A stretch of 64,000 bases of DNA from Lyophyllum atratum (lineage: Eukaryota > Basidiomycota > Agaricomycetes > Agaricales > Lyophyllaceae). The notes beneath the pieces are model-generated. The model made no database searches. It saw only the letters and a program-made list of their open reading frames with translations, and had not been told where the DNA came from. Shown one piece after another: positions 21,557 through 33,600 of the stretch (positions are counted from its first letter, which is position 1; each line of letters begins with the position of its first letter). The stretch spans positions 1,798,001 through 1,862,000 of the forward strand of contig JACGCN010000002.1 in the NCBI GenBank assembly GCA_014905825.1. Direction: 5' to 3'. The position numbers and the translations under genes were made by a program.

Positions 21557-22108
21557 GTGCCATATTTTGAGCAGAGTTGGCTATATAACGATACAGTTGT
21601 AGCTGGTAGATATGGGAAGGAGCCGCCATATCGACGGGCCACTGCTGTTTTCATGACGGGCCATGGGTGTTTGAGCAACGGGCCACGGGTGTTTCCGTGG
21701 CATGGAGTGGTGCACATATCTGGGAAAGCCCTGACACATCTTGTGCTGTCATGCCACGAACTTGCCATAGAGCGCCTACGATGGAGTGAGCGACGTCGGG
21801 AACCTGTTCCTAGGCAATTCCGGGTTTGCAGGTTCTGTAAGGATGGCCTCGAAGACGCAGTGCATGCCGTGATCACTTGCCCTCATGGCCCTCTCGTCAT
21901 TCTCCGTCAGGAATTTTGGACGCAAGTGGATGTTTCCCTACCCGGCTTCCGTGCCAAGCACAGCGAGCCTGATGTGCTGTTGCGTGCCCTGCTCGCCCAA
22001 AGGGTGATTGTATCTCTCCTCGCCAAGCTTGCATATGATGTCCTCCAAATTTTCTATGCCGAACCTATATATTTATACCAGGGGGGAAATGCTCCCCAAG
22101 ACAGCTGA
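21557..22108 (+). pseudogene. C-terminus of a LINE (Tad-like) reverse transcriptase ORF
   Basis: The open frame has the typical LINE C-terminal order: HLVLSCHELAIERLRW, ERRREPVPRQFRVCRFC, then the zinc knuckle C-x2-C-x8-H-x4-C (CRFCKDGLEDAVHAVITC at about 21829-21882), and a helical tail with LLAQRVIVSLLAKLAYDVL. In basidiomycete Tad/R1-like elements this follows the reverse transcriptase and RNase H domains, which are absent here. The fragment cannot be functional. Confidence 0.65.
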
Positions 22109-22461
22109 ACTGTCTACATACATACCTTTTCATATCTGCATGCGTATTCTTGAGAAGAGTTTACGGTGCGGCGTGCATGAAATCCTGGATCACGGAGAGT
22201 TTTGTCGGGCGAGTGGAGAACTGCTGTCTGACTCCCACAGGGTTTTACCCGTGTTGTCCTGCCACTTTAGGCCGGGGATTCTGCATATGTTTCGTGCCCG
22301 TTTTCACACTCTCTGGTGGGTGCGTGTGTACTGCGGGACCATGAACTAGTTATCGTGTCATCTTTGGTACTTAACTTACATAAGTAGCGACCGTGGTGAA
22401 CTGGCTGTTCCAATTGGGGACCTAGCCAGTATAATATACTCCTCCTCCTCCTCCTAGTCAC
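21557..22461 (+). mobile_element. 5'-truncated non-LTR retrotransposon tail
   Basis: The 3' end of a LINE-type ORF (to 22108) is followed by about 330 bp of 3' untranslated sequence and a (CTC)n-type simple-repeat end at 22436-22457. No reverse transcriptase palm motif is left, so the copy is 5'-truncated, as is usual for non-LTR insertions. The left boundary is not clear; it lies between the right palindrome (21270) and about 21560. Confidence 0.65.
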
Positions 22462-22585
22462 TGTCCGAAGGACTCGGAGGACACTACGTCAGGTCACGTG
22501 CAGATTCCATCCGGGATCACTTCACTTTACCCGTTACGCCTCCACGTACCTCGGTCTTTATTCTTGTGCCCCACTATCTACTATC

Positions 22586-25500
22586 ATGTCCACTTCAGAT
22601 CCCACAAAACGGCCCAAGATAATTGCGCAAGAGTTGCTTGCTGCACAGTACATGGACGAGTCGTGAGTTGAAGTGACTGTTACCCCATTTCCCCGTTGTT
22701 GAGCTCGGACCTTGGACAGACACCTACAGGCCTTTGCAGACGCGCTTGGGGCCGATGAGCTACTCTTTGACAACCAAGATATGTCCTCACCAAACATCCC
22801 CGGAACTCCGGCGTCACCAGGGCTGACGCCTCAGCCTCGCGTTCGCAAGGTGTCGGCCATGTCGGATTTCGCGCCAGTCAATCAGAGGGTCAAGAGGTGC
22901 GTGGCAATTCGCGGTGATATTTATATATCATACTAACGCCATAAACATATACAGGCGCAGGAAGAGGTTTAAGCCCCACGATAAACGGAGTGATTGGCTT
23001 TTCCTTCTGCTACGTTGGCCCCTCTTGGTATGGCCCATTAGCTTCCGTTAGACTAGCATTACTGAAGTCCCCCGCAGTGCTTTATTTTCCTCTTTATAGC
23101 CGCGGAATTCGGGTTCTATGTCATGATCAGGCAGTTAGTGAACACGAAAGAGTATATCACGGCATGTACGTTGACCTAATGGTTTTGAATCTACTGGTGT
23201 AATGATCACGAACCTCAGGGAGGGGAAAGAAAGGGGTACTCCGGAAGAAGCTGCGGGCGGCGCGAAATTACCAGGTGAGTACAACCCTGCTAGGTCCATG
23301 CTCTCAAGTTCTCATGCCACGGGTAACACAGGAGTGGAAAGAGGCAGCAGTGACTCTCGACGAATACCTCCAGTTCAATGAATGGAAGAAAGTTGATGAA
23401 GATCCGTTTTATGATTGGAAGCTGGTGAAGAAGGTATTGCTATTCCAATTGACTTTTATTACTCGTTATTTCAAGGTGGAATCTAAGTGGAATCTTCCCA
23501 TGTATATAGGTGCGAAGATCTCTGAAGACATTACGCGAAAAGAAAGATGCTCGGGGATGTCTTGGGGTACTAGAAACCTGCATCCGTGCTAATTTCGCTG
23601 GAGTGGAATCTCCAAGGCGAGTACTAAACTCCATGTCTAGGCCCAGCGTCCCTTACGCATCTTCACAGATTGTATAGCGAAGTAAGTCTACAGCATCGAT
23701 GCAGGAACATTTACCTACCCAAGACAGACGTTTCTAGGGACAAAGGATTTAATTGAGTGTACTTACCCACAGTTCAAATGCCACGAAAGAAGGACTAATC
23801 GCAGGTTCAGCTTACTTTAATGAATTGGAGAAAGCATTGGAATTCATTCGCGAGACGCCTGAATTGTCGATCGACGAGAAAAGAGGTTTTTCAAGAGCGC
23901 CAACACCAATCTTGGTGAGTGTTCGTTGAAACATTTCTTATATTGAGGACTCATCTCTGTCAGGTATTTCTGCACTGTGTCTCTCGGGAGGGGCTTCGTT
24001 CGGATATTGTATGATTTAAATCGTTAACTTAAATGGTCTAACCTGATTACACTTTCAGACCACGTTGGTGTCGTCAAGGCCTTTCTTGACGCCAATTTGT
24101 TGCCCCGAGTGGTCACAGGCACGAGTGCAGGCGGTCTCATTGCAGCATTAGTATGTACAAGGACTGACGAAGAACTCAAGCATCTGTTGGTGCCTGAGCT
24201 GGCGAATCGGATCACAGCCTGCGAAGAGTCATACAAGGTCTGGTTCACAAGACTTTGGAAAACAGGAGCACGTTTTGACAGTCTTCTGTAAGTATAAACC
24301 TTCGTGCTAAAGTAGTATATCTGACAAGTTATTTTCCCAGATGGGCAGAAAAGGTATGCATTTCGCTTGTCAAACTGAATCATTCACTTGAGCACTTAAT
24401 TACCTGCAGTGCACATTCTTTACTCGCGGGTCTATGACTTTCAAGGAAGCATACATGAGGACTGGTCGGATATTGAATATCTCCGTCATTCCTGCTGATC
24501 GACATTCGTACGTGCGTCTGAAGACGAAGACGCTGAGCCCACCACTTATTTCCTCTATTTTTTCAGGCCAACGAAGCTGCTTAATTACATGACTGCTCCC
24601 GACACATTGATATGGACAGCGTTGCTCGCTTCTGCCGCTGTACCCGGGATATTAAATCCTGTGGTCTTGATGCATAAATTAAGAGACGGGACTGTCGTAC
24701 CATGGAACTGGGGAAGTAGGTTCAAAGACGGCTCGCTGAGGTAAGTCCGAAGCTGGTCCATCGTTTGCTTGGGTCTGATTTTGATATGTATCGCAGGGTG
24801 GATATACCCCTGCAAGCTTTAAACCTATATTTCAACGGTAATAATGATACGTGAAACAGGCTGGCTTTGGTTCTAACAATCACATTGGTTTAGTGACACA
24901 TCCCGTTGTCTCTCAAGTCAACCCCCACGTCCATTTGTTCTTTTTCGCGCCCCGAGGTTCAGCAGGAAAGCCCGTCGCTCATCGAAAGGGCAAAGGTGCG
25001 TAAATCATATCATATCGAAGTTCAAGGATTCACGTTGCCCAGGCTGGCGGGGGAATTTTCTGCTATCGGCAGCTGAACAATGGCTGAAGCATGAACTTTC
25101 AAAAAATTTCAAAGTCATCCGCGATCTTGAGCTTCTTCCTCAGTTGCTTGGACAGGATTGGTCAAGCGTATTTTTGCAGAAATTTGAAGGTGCTGTAACG
25201 TGAGTGCTGTGTCGTTAACTTTGCTGGGGTTATCTAACATTTCTACTAAGGATCTGGCCAAAGACCCGCCTTTGGGTAAAATATTGTTTTATCCAATCAT
25301 AGTATTCAGCGCTTATAACAACCTAATTACAGGATTGGTTTCGGCTACTGAGTGACCCAGACCCGTCGGAGCTCGACAGGATGATACGTGTCGGGCAAAG
25401 CGTTACGTGGCCGAAAGTAAGCCGTGCGTGGTCTCCTTGTGAAATATTTCTGAGGTGATTTTTTTTAGCTGCATATGATTGAGAACAGAGCCAAGATCGA

Positions 25501-26173
25501 GAAGCAGATATTTCTGGGCCGTCAGTATATTCGTAAAGTCCTTCGAGGACGCGCCGACCCTTCTGAGTCACAATCCATGCTTCTGCGTCAGACGGACGCG
25601 CTCTCGAAGCCAAGCTTTGATCCTCATGTACCTCCACTCGCTCTTTCACCACCTCACAGCAGCTCCGATCATCCAATATCTGTTGATACAGATGCTGAAG
25701 CAGCGTTTAGCCGTGGGTCACGCTGGTTTTTCAAGCGAGGCCACGCCCATGCGTCTCCTTCACCTGCTTCAGAAACCATCACCCCAACTGACGGTCCTGC
25801 AAGGGACCCTCTTCGTTCCTCCACCATTCGCCGAAAATGGACATCAGAGCTTCTGAATCCTACGTTCAACGGACAGGACTCAGGATTAGACCCTTCACTT
25901 CCACCGTCCAACCCACAGCACAACTCCGGACACTCAGCTGACACCTTCCTATCAAGGCTTCGAGCGAGATCATTCCCGAACCTCACGTCGCCTTTCTCTG
26001 GCGATATGAAGCGGTTGAGCAGGGAGTCTACCGACGTTGCCGAGCAGACATGGAGTAGTGATAGCTCCTCTGAGGATGATCTCCGTGCCGAGGATCGGAG
26101 GCAAATGCGTTATCCCTCTGTTGTGAACGTGGACCAGCTGGATGAAGATGATCCTCGCTTTGAAGAAGTATGA
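22586..26173 (+). CDS. Patatin-type triacylglycerol lipase (TGL3/4/5 family), with an apparent 1-nt frameshift
   Basis: Start ATG at 22586 and stop at 26171. About 14 exons; the first are 22586-22662, 22720-22896, 22955-23027, 23078-23165, 23219-23274, 23332-23433, 23510-23616 and a 13-nt exon 23669-23681. The N-terminus is basic, then a hydrophobic segment (WLFLLLRWPLL plus CFIFLFIAAEFGFYVMI), then a DUF3336-like region (TLDEYLQFNEWKKVDEDPFY). The patatin core follows: oxyanion loop SGGASFG, nucleophile elbow GTSAGG (about 24110-24127) and the DG dyad in FKDGSL. The C-terminal tail is Ser-rich and disordered. These enzymes release fatty acids from lipid droplets. Around 23880-23888 the frame breaks: SIDEKR is in one frame and FFKSANTNLG in another, consistent with one missing base in AAAAGAGG. 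The intron after 23616 is GC-AG. Confidence 0.85.
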
Positions 26174-26296
26174 ATCGTAGAAGATGGACAACCTATGGTC
26201 ACCTTGTAATATGGAACACTAGTGTATGTATTCTGGATGTAATTGCAGTGCCTCATTTAATTAATACAGGCATGTGGCTGTGCTGATTGCGTGGGA

Positions 26297-27143
26297 ATGC
26301 GATCGCACCTATCGAAGCTTGAACGTTTGAACACCGGCAGACATGAATATTTGAATCCTGGACTTATAATCCGCTCCGGTAAATCAGGAAGCGACTGGGG
26401 TCGGAATGAACTCGCCGCGTACAACATCCAAACGGAATCCCAAGATGCTATCGCTTTTTTCGAAGTAGACCCTCTTCCCGAACCTCATGTCCCCGCCGAT
26501 ACGCTGGATAAGCTCGAGGCCAGAGGACACGACCGACCTTGATGCCTTCCGTACCATCTCCGCAATGGACCTTGAAATGAGTGCGACGCCGTTAAAGGAG
26601 TCGGCTGTCGACGATTTCGCAGTCCGTCTCTTTGACATTCTTGGCTACACCAGTCTCAATGTTTTGTTACGCACCCGCAAAGACATCGAACTCGTTATCT
26701 GTGGAGTCTCCATGCATGTAAAAACAGATGTATGGTTGTTGCTAAACCGTTCCGAGATTATTCTCTTAGTTCAGGAAGATTAACGGCACTTGGAGGACAG
26801 AGGGGACGCAGAGGCGCAACTCATTGCCGAGGCGATTGCGGCATGTTAGAGGAACAACAAAAAGCGTATTCTCGTTGGGTTGAACCCTGTCCAGCACCGC
26901 CTAATCCTTGGAATTATCATAATTGGCACTGCCCCGGTATTTTACAAGATTCGCGTTACGAAGTAACTAGCCGATGCCGTCATGTATGGTACCTTTCCTC
27001 CGATGCCTACTGTCGTCCACTTCCATGTCCCTTCCGTCCCCGGCCCATATCGTCGCTGGAGTAAGGGAATGAAGCCCTTGGACAATCGTTGCATCGTACT
27101 TCGCTGCTACGAAGCATTCAAGAGGTTCATTAATTTAGAGTGA
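26297..27143 (+). pseudogene. Dead copy of an agaricomycete PD-(D/E)XK-like gene family
   Basis: A continuous protein-like reading is interrupted by one frame change near 26515 and three in-frame stops (TAA 26781-26783, TAG 26847-26849, TAA 26964-26966). The readable part has DDFAVRLFDILGYTSLN, LRTRKDIELVICG, KTDV and EIILLVQED, then LIAEAIAA, GTAPVFYKIRVTK and a C-terminal MKPLDNRCIVLRCYEAFKRF. The KTDV...VQED(K) spacing resembles the PD-(D/E)XK nuclease signature seen in expanded agaricomycete families. The expected lysine after QED is exactly where the first stop falls. The family label is inferred from memory of the motif layout. Confidence 0.55.
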
Positions 27144-27549
27144 GTTTGACTATACTCCATCGGATTGTCTTTGTAAACTCGAAACTTTATTACTACATAG
27201 ATGAATCGTTTTCAGACGAATGATGAGCATCGCACTCATTCACCGTCGTGAGACCGTTTGGCCGTTGTTTTAATCCTTTGGATATCCCAACCTGTGTTCA
27301 GTTTCCATATTTATCCGTCCTTTCGAGACCATGACTTCCATATCCATTTCCTCGTCGTTCATTTCATTTATTTTTTATTCTTAGCTTATAGACATGGTCG
27401 ATTATTTAGAACTGGCGACGCTCAATACCAGAAAATTACAGTACAAATTTCTTCTCCATCTTGTCCTAGTCGTATGTTGGTTTGAACCCGGAAGATCCGA
27501 TTCCGTGCCCCATCACCTCCAGTGAAAAACGACTCGAGTGAGACCATGC

Positions 27550-27595
27550 GAAAATGGGTTAGGATAAGTCATGAAAATGGGTTAGGATAAGTCAT
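27550..27595 (+). repeat. Exact 23-bp tandem duplication
   Basis: GAAAATGGGTTAGGATAAGT plus CAT occurs twice head to tail (27550-27572, 27573-27595), with a partial third AGATAAGTCA at 27601-27610. It lies about 130 bp upstream of the next start codon. Confidence 0.85.
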
Positions 27596-27723
27596 GGGAT
27601 AGATAAGTCAGGTTAATCGCCAACATTTCGTGATGTCTAAACCAATCAATCGATTCAAGCCGGCTCGACAACTCAGGCTGTGGTCTCTCTTTACTCTTGT
27701 CTGTTTGAGCCCGATAACTCATC

Positions 27724-28699
27724 ATGTCAACTCCCTCAAGCCCAGCACCATCGCCCAGTATATCTGCTGATGCTCTTGCCGCCGCCGCCGAACGTCGGGC
27801 TCGACAATTATCATCACAGCCATCTGCGGCACAGATGGCGGCAGAGCATGAGCGCCGTCAAGCTTTCCGTCGTCTCATAGACCCTGGCATCCTGCGGCCG
27901 AATTCGAAGGATCAGGCTACTGCCTCCCTTAAAGTACACTCGTATTCTTGTTCTATCAAGACGTCCTTATATTCATACTCTTCAGACACTGTTTACCATT
28001 GCGGAAAACTTGCTGCGTGAACCTGACAACCCTAAGTACCAGCAGTTCAAGCCTACAAATAATACCATTAAGAAGAATCTTGTGGATCCCAAGGGTACGC
28101 TTGAATACGCCATTGAAGTCAGTGGAATTCCACAGGTCTCCAATTTGATCATGACTCAACGAATACATGCTCAACTAGCTTGGTTTTCGACCCGAGGTCC
28201 TTCCATCGCTCCCCACATTCGCACTATCTCATTTTCAGCTCTAGGTTCAGAATTTTCAGCCCTTCTATACCTTCAACCCCAAGCGAATGGGCGATCTGGA
28301 AATTGGGACCGCTATCCTCAAAGAATTTGTAGACCTCGAGAGTGAACGGGCGGAGCGCGCCGCCCGTTCGAAGGTTGATCAGAAAGCCGTTGCTGCAGCT
28401 GTAGCAAACCAGGCAAGGACTTGTATTAGGCATACCACATGGATTCACTCGTTAATTCATATCTGCAGGTAAAACTGGCTTACATGGATGACAGGAAGAG
28501 CAAACTGCTTCACGATGAGAGGGAAAAGGAGCGCCGAGCTGCTCGCGCAGCTGCGATAGCTCGCCAAGCTGAACTACAGGGAAACCCACCAATTGTTACT
28601 ACACGCGAGTCCGCAACACCTTCTCCCACGACTTCTATGCCAGGTTCGGGCCACACTCTGAGTGGCGACGGACCACCACCTTACGACGACAGCTCATGA
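27724..28699 (+). CDS. PUB-domain protein
   Basis: Exons 27724-27933, 27986-28117, 28179-28196 (18 nt), 28245-28412 and 28469-28699 give 252 residues, all in phase. Residues about 70-145 are a PUB domain (LFTIAENLLREPDNPKYQQF...LEYAIELGFRPE), the fold that binds the C-terminal tail of the AAA ATPase p97/Cdc48. Residues about 150-210 are highly charged and helical (ERAERAARSK, REKERRAARAAAI). The C-terminus is Pro/Ser-rich. A role as a Cdc48 cofactor in protein quality control is inferred from the domain. The fourth intron is GC-AG (GCAAGG donor at 28413). It is convergent with the YP-repeat gene. Confidence 0.8.
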
Positions 28700-28973
28700 T
28701 GCTCAATCTTATTCCCCGATGTTCAGAGTAGGATTTAGTCCTTCATGAATGCCTGTATTATGTCTAGAGAGGTGATGTATTATATTCAAGGATGGTCGTT
28801 GAGTCATCGCGCAAATGCATATTTTGAGGGATCCAAAGCTTTCGGCACAAGTGCCCGCGGTACTGGCGGCATCGGTGGTGCAGGGAATTTCGAAAGGGCG
28901 TCCATTGAAAGTTCAATATCATCCTGAGCTGTCATGGAAAGATATTATTATATGTTAGGCAGAAAACAGAAAA

Positions 28974-31900
28974 CTACTTTGACGTACAAGGATTAAATGC
29001 CCTGACTCTCTGTGAGACTATACTGTCACGCCTCCTTGGAGCAGACTTTGGCGCTGTCGAGAACGAACTGGAACGGCTAACCTGGGCATTAAGCTCGGGC
29101 ACATGGCTGGAAGACTTCATCAAGGAGGAGGATCTACTCAGCCCAGACGTCTGGCGCGGTTCTATGTCTTGAGGAAAGCGGGATGAGGGAGCTCGCCTGT
29201 TTGGTGAGATTCGTGTTGGTGATATGTCATCCTCGAAATCAAGGGCTGGGATAGATTCAAACGCGCTCGATAGACGGGCGCCACGACTAGGAGGAGGCCG
29301 AGGAAGTCGACTGGGACTGGGGGCCGCTGGCGGTGTCAGCCTCGTACTGCTTGGTCGTAAAGTCGACACCCGACGACGAGCTAGCAATTCGTCCGAGAAG
29401 CTCGTGGTCCTTGAGCTAACCTCCGGATACGCCTTTTCTAATGTACCGCTTGGGGTTGCTACAAGGCCGTCCGGAAATACCGTATGATGCAGATCGTCAT
29501 GCGACCTGATAGGTTTGCTAGAAAGATGCTTTGGAGACCCGAGGGACCCAAAGGATCCAGTGGATCCAACTCGCTCCATCATCACCATAGCATGCAATTC
29601 TGAATGAGTCAATCTACTTTGCGCCGACCTTCCAATGCTACACTGGGGTAACGGCGATGCCATTCGAGGTTGATCCACCGCTGGCCAAAGGTTAAAGTAT
29701 GGGTAGACGGCAGGATCTGCGGTAGTCGTGAGCTAAGGCTCCCAAGCATGTTGTTGGAATACAAACATAGATCAAAGGCCGGATACTGAGCCTCGGCGTT
29801 GAAAGCGATGATCTCGGCCGTCTCTACACTGGCGTCGCTTATCTTGCCAGCTATCGTCGGGTACAGGTCGAAGTACGGATACACCGCCGGATCTATTGGA
29901 GTGAGACAAGATTAGTGGAAAGTTAATGGCAGGTAACTTACAGAGGTTGAATCGAGGGTAGTCTACAGGGCTGACGAACTGCAACGGGGGCTCAACCTTG
30001 GAAGCAGAAGGTGGGTATAGATTGAAGTGGGGATATCCAGGCGCTATGATATCCGAGTCACTGGAAGTGCATGGGAATGTAGGATAAACCACAATGAATG
30101 GATACACAGCGGGATCTGAACGTGAAGGCCTTCGTAAGGAAAGGGAGAACGAAAGACGTAAAGATGGAGTAGTTGACTTACATAGGTTAAAAATCGGGTA
30201 GAAACATGGCGCATGTGTCGACAAGCGCGCCGGTCCAGGTGCAAGCGATTTTTTTCTCGGCACGGTCGGGTCTGAGAATAGAGTAAGTGGATATTCAAGG
30301 TGAAAGACAGGTGTGCTGACAGAGCTCGAAGTAGGGGTACCCAGACCTGACATTATCTTCACCTGAGAGAGTCTGCCGCTCTACTGAAGAGTAGATAGGC
30401 TCTGTGGGGTCCGATTAAATCAACACCAAGAGCATGATGCTAATAAAGAGTAAGGCCTACGGAGATCGAGGACGGGATGCGCTGTGCGTTTTATCAACGC
30501 CGCTTCGGGCTTTGCGGCCACTGGTGGATCTGTACACAGGAATTGTTGAGTGCTCAGTATCACGAGCAGGATGCGAACTTACACAAGACGAAGTGTGGAT
30601 ATCCCACTAAGGAGTGAATCCCCGAGGTCTCACGATCATCCTTGCCGTCAAGAGCCGGGTCTGCAAACGGATCAGGCACAGCGAAGTATGACGAAAGGCA
30701 AACAAACTCACAAAGGTCAAAGTATGGGTAAACAGCAGGGTCTAGAGATAGGTTTAAAAAACCAGTTGGCTTTCGGAAATCTGACCAACTTACAAAGATT
30801 GAAGGATGGATAGCGGGCCTTGACTGTGACAGAAACGGGAGATAATGCAATCGCGATCTTCTTTCCCAATGTCCCAAACTGCTCGACGGGAGGATCTAAA
30901 GATACAGTTCGATAACAGCACCCCAAGGTAGAGCGGAAGGCTTACGAAGGATGAAGTCTGGATAGCCAGAAGACCTACTCGTCGTTTTGTCTTTGCGGGC
31001 GCTGATAGCCGGGTCTAGTCATTTTGATGTAAGTCAAACTCCTATCATACTCCTTCCGCTAGTGAGGTCAACCCACATAGATCGAAGTCAGGATAGCCTT
31101 GCGTATTCTCCTTTGTATCCTTATCTAAGAGGTATGCATCAAGAGCTGGGGGATATGGCATGATATGTGGGTAAACAGCAGGGTCTGGCAGAAAATTATT
31201 AGCCTTATACCAATTATAATGTAGTCATCCTTACACAAGTCAAAAAACGGATACCGAGAAGTTAATTTCATCGGGGCGGCTGGAACATCATTTACGACCG
31301 GTGGGTAAATCTCATGGACACTTCCGGGATAGGTAGCAGGGTCTGAGGATTCATTAAGATGGTAGTTAAAGACATCAAAGTAAACTCTCACAAAGATCGA
31401 AAGCGGGATAACACGGTATTAGTTTGACGACGATAGGCTGCAAGACCAGGGATATTTGCGGGCTGGCATTTAAACGCTGAGGTGGGTAGAGATTGAAAGA
31501 CGGATATCCTGGAGAATCATCTTCCGCAAGCACGATTGCGGGGTACAGATCGAAGTAAGGATAGACAGGCTGATCTGCAGAGAATGGTTTGAAAATTTTC
31601 TTTGAAAGTAAACCTTAGACTCACATATAACTAATCGAGGGTAAGTCGAAGGAGAGTGGGCGAAGAGAGGATCCATGGGTTGGTTGGATGTGTACTCAGA
31701 TGTTCGGTACGGCCATGAAAATGCCCAAGGGGCGACTGTACGTTGGATGGGAAAGTCTACAGTTGAAGCCTGTTGCGGGCGAGAAGAGCCCAGACTGTAT
31801 GGCCAGGAATGGCCCCATGGCATATGTTTCCATCCTAGTTCAAGGTCCGAATCCTCAAACCCACGATGTCCTGCGTCGGGTGTGCTGACGTAGAAGGGAG

Positions 31901-33600
31901 TAGTCGGGCTGGGAGGATACGACGATGGTGCACCCCATGAAGTTGCAGTTGAAGGTGTCACGGGTCTGCTATAGTCACCACGATCTGCTAAGTGTATCGA
32001 ACCTGATCTGTACTCGCTGCTCAGCGGAGACGAAGGGCAGGATGCAGGACCCCAACTGGTGGCAGTCGAAGGAGTGACAGGACGACTAAACACGAGCCTC
32101 TGCCCAAGGTCGACAGACGGTGCGCGGTAATAATCAAGAGGGGAAGGGGGAAATTCCAGGGGGGCGCCCCAGCTCGTTGCCGTTGAAGGGGTTGCTGGCA
32201 TATCTTCGTACATACGGTGAGCGATATCGGGCGATGGAACTCGATAATGGCTGGGACCTGGGGAGGGCAATGTGTAATCCGAGGGTCCAAAGGAGGTGCA
32301 GTCTGAGGGTGTGAGGCAGACCGAGCCTTCCATTCGATCAGCAATATGAACGGAAGAGAGTCGGTCCCAGGACATGGGCGACATGGGATCACGATCACTT
32401 GGGCCTGCAGAGGATATTGACCAAGTAAAATCTGCAAGATTGAGCTCATGGTCCGGTGTATCCAGAAGGGTGTCTTCAATGGGCAGTCTATTCGGCATGT
32501 TGGCAGGCTCCAAACTGGTCTGCCCTGTTGCAGCAAGCGGTGTAGGCTTGAGGCCAGCGCTGGCCCTCCATGACTTTACTCGGCTATCTAGTTCATTCCT
32601 GGCTGACTGTGGCTCTTCCTCCTGGAAGATCGGAGACAAAACCTGGGATGACACCTGGGCTGGCTCAGGCGGAGAAAGGGCAGAGCGAGAAGCAGGGCGC
32701 GACCCCGAAGGAGACGACGTGATATCGTATCTATCGACGAGCGAAAGCTTGCGAGGTACATGACGAGCTGTAGGAGCGACGTAGCGGCTCTCTTCAGGGT
32801 CGTCAATATCCTGGGAAGTGGTCCTGCTTTCATGTCGTTCATGAGCGATAGAAGGGTTCGCAGAGAATGAACGGTCGACATAATCCCGATGAGACGAGGC
32901 AATCCATGACGCATACCATCGAGCTTGCCGCATGTCAATGTCGAATTCGATCTTGCCGCTTATTGGAAGCCTTGAAGAAGGCGAACCTTCAAAGACATGG
33001 CTCCATATGAACGGCCACGTCTCGTCGGATATGCGAGGCGTCATGGTGACCCCATTCTCCACAAAATGGGGGTAGAGGCACAATCCCGTTGTGCTGGGGA
33101 AATTATATTCGCGAGCGATGGCCGCCAATTGGCCATACATCTACGCAGTCGTTAGTATACATGCCAGAACTTCCATGACTGTGACGTACTGTCGAGAACA
33201 ATGGCATTAATAGTCCCTGTGATAATCTGTGACGGGGTCCGGATGATAGCGTATGTCCTAACTGGCCGTGCTCCCGAGTAAACGCAGTAGGTGGAATTAT
33301 GATCACGAATGCCTTCGACGCTCGAGTCCTCTCGCGAGACTCTCGGAGTCCGGAAGTATGATAGGCCATTGAAGATATCTTCCGGAAACGGGCTCCAGCT
33401 GATTCTGGGGTGGGCGCAGAATGGGCAGGAGACGGTTCAGCTCCGCTGGACCGGAGCTCATGCCCCCCTAGAATAGAACTGGAAGATAGCATATAGGAAG
33501 GCCCTACGATATCTGCGTTGGTGTCAGGAGGACTAACGGGAGCTCCCGGAAATTCGAAGGGAGTGGGCTTGTGGAATGGTGACCCAGTCAGTCGAGACAT
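28974..33600 (-). CDS. Repeat protein with about 18 YPxxxLY motifs on serial phase-1 exons
   Basis: Fifteen exons (minus strand): 33600-33190, 33140-31625, 31574-31392, 31342-31235, 31184-31077, 31014-30946, 30895-30794, 30741-30712, 30660-30583, 30529-30461, 30410-30321, 30271-30182, 30115-29942, 29892-29767 and 29716-28974, giving about 1298 residues. The N-terminus (MSRLTGSPFHKPTPFEF...KISSMAYHTSGLRE) looks conserved but I do not know its function. Exon 2 holds four degenerate 40-residue repeats around TPSTATSWG. Exons 3-14 are all multiples of three, and nearly every border splits a Tyr or His codon (T/AY or C/AY) in the motif YPxF(D/N)LYPAVYP. The C-terminal 240 residues are Ser/Pro-rich and disordered. 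YPxxxL is the consensus bound by Bro1/ALIX V domains, so an ESCRT or pH-signalling adaptor role is a hypothesis only. Confidence 0.8.

Noticed and set aside
28745..28927. 60-residue frame between the PUB gene and the YP-repeat gene
   Set aside because: It lies in a 274-bp convergent 3' region and shows no domain or splice support.
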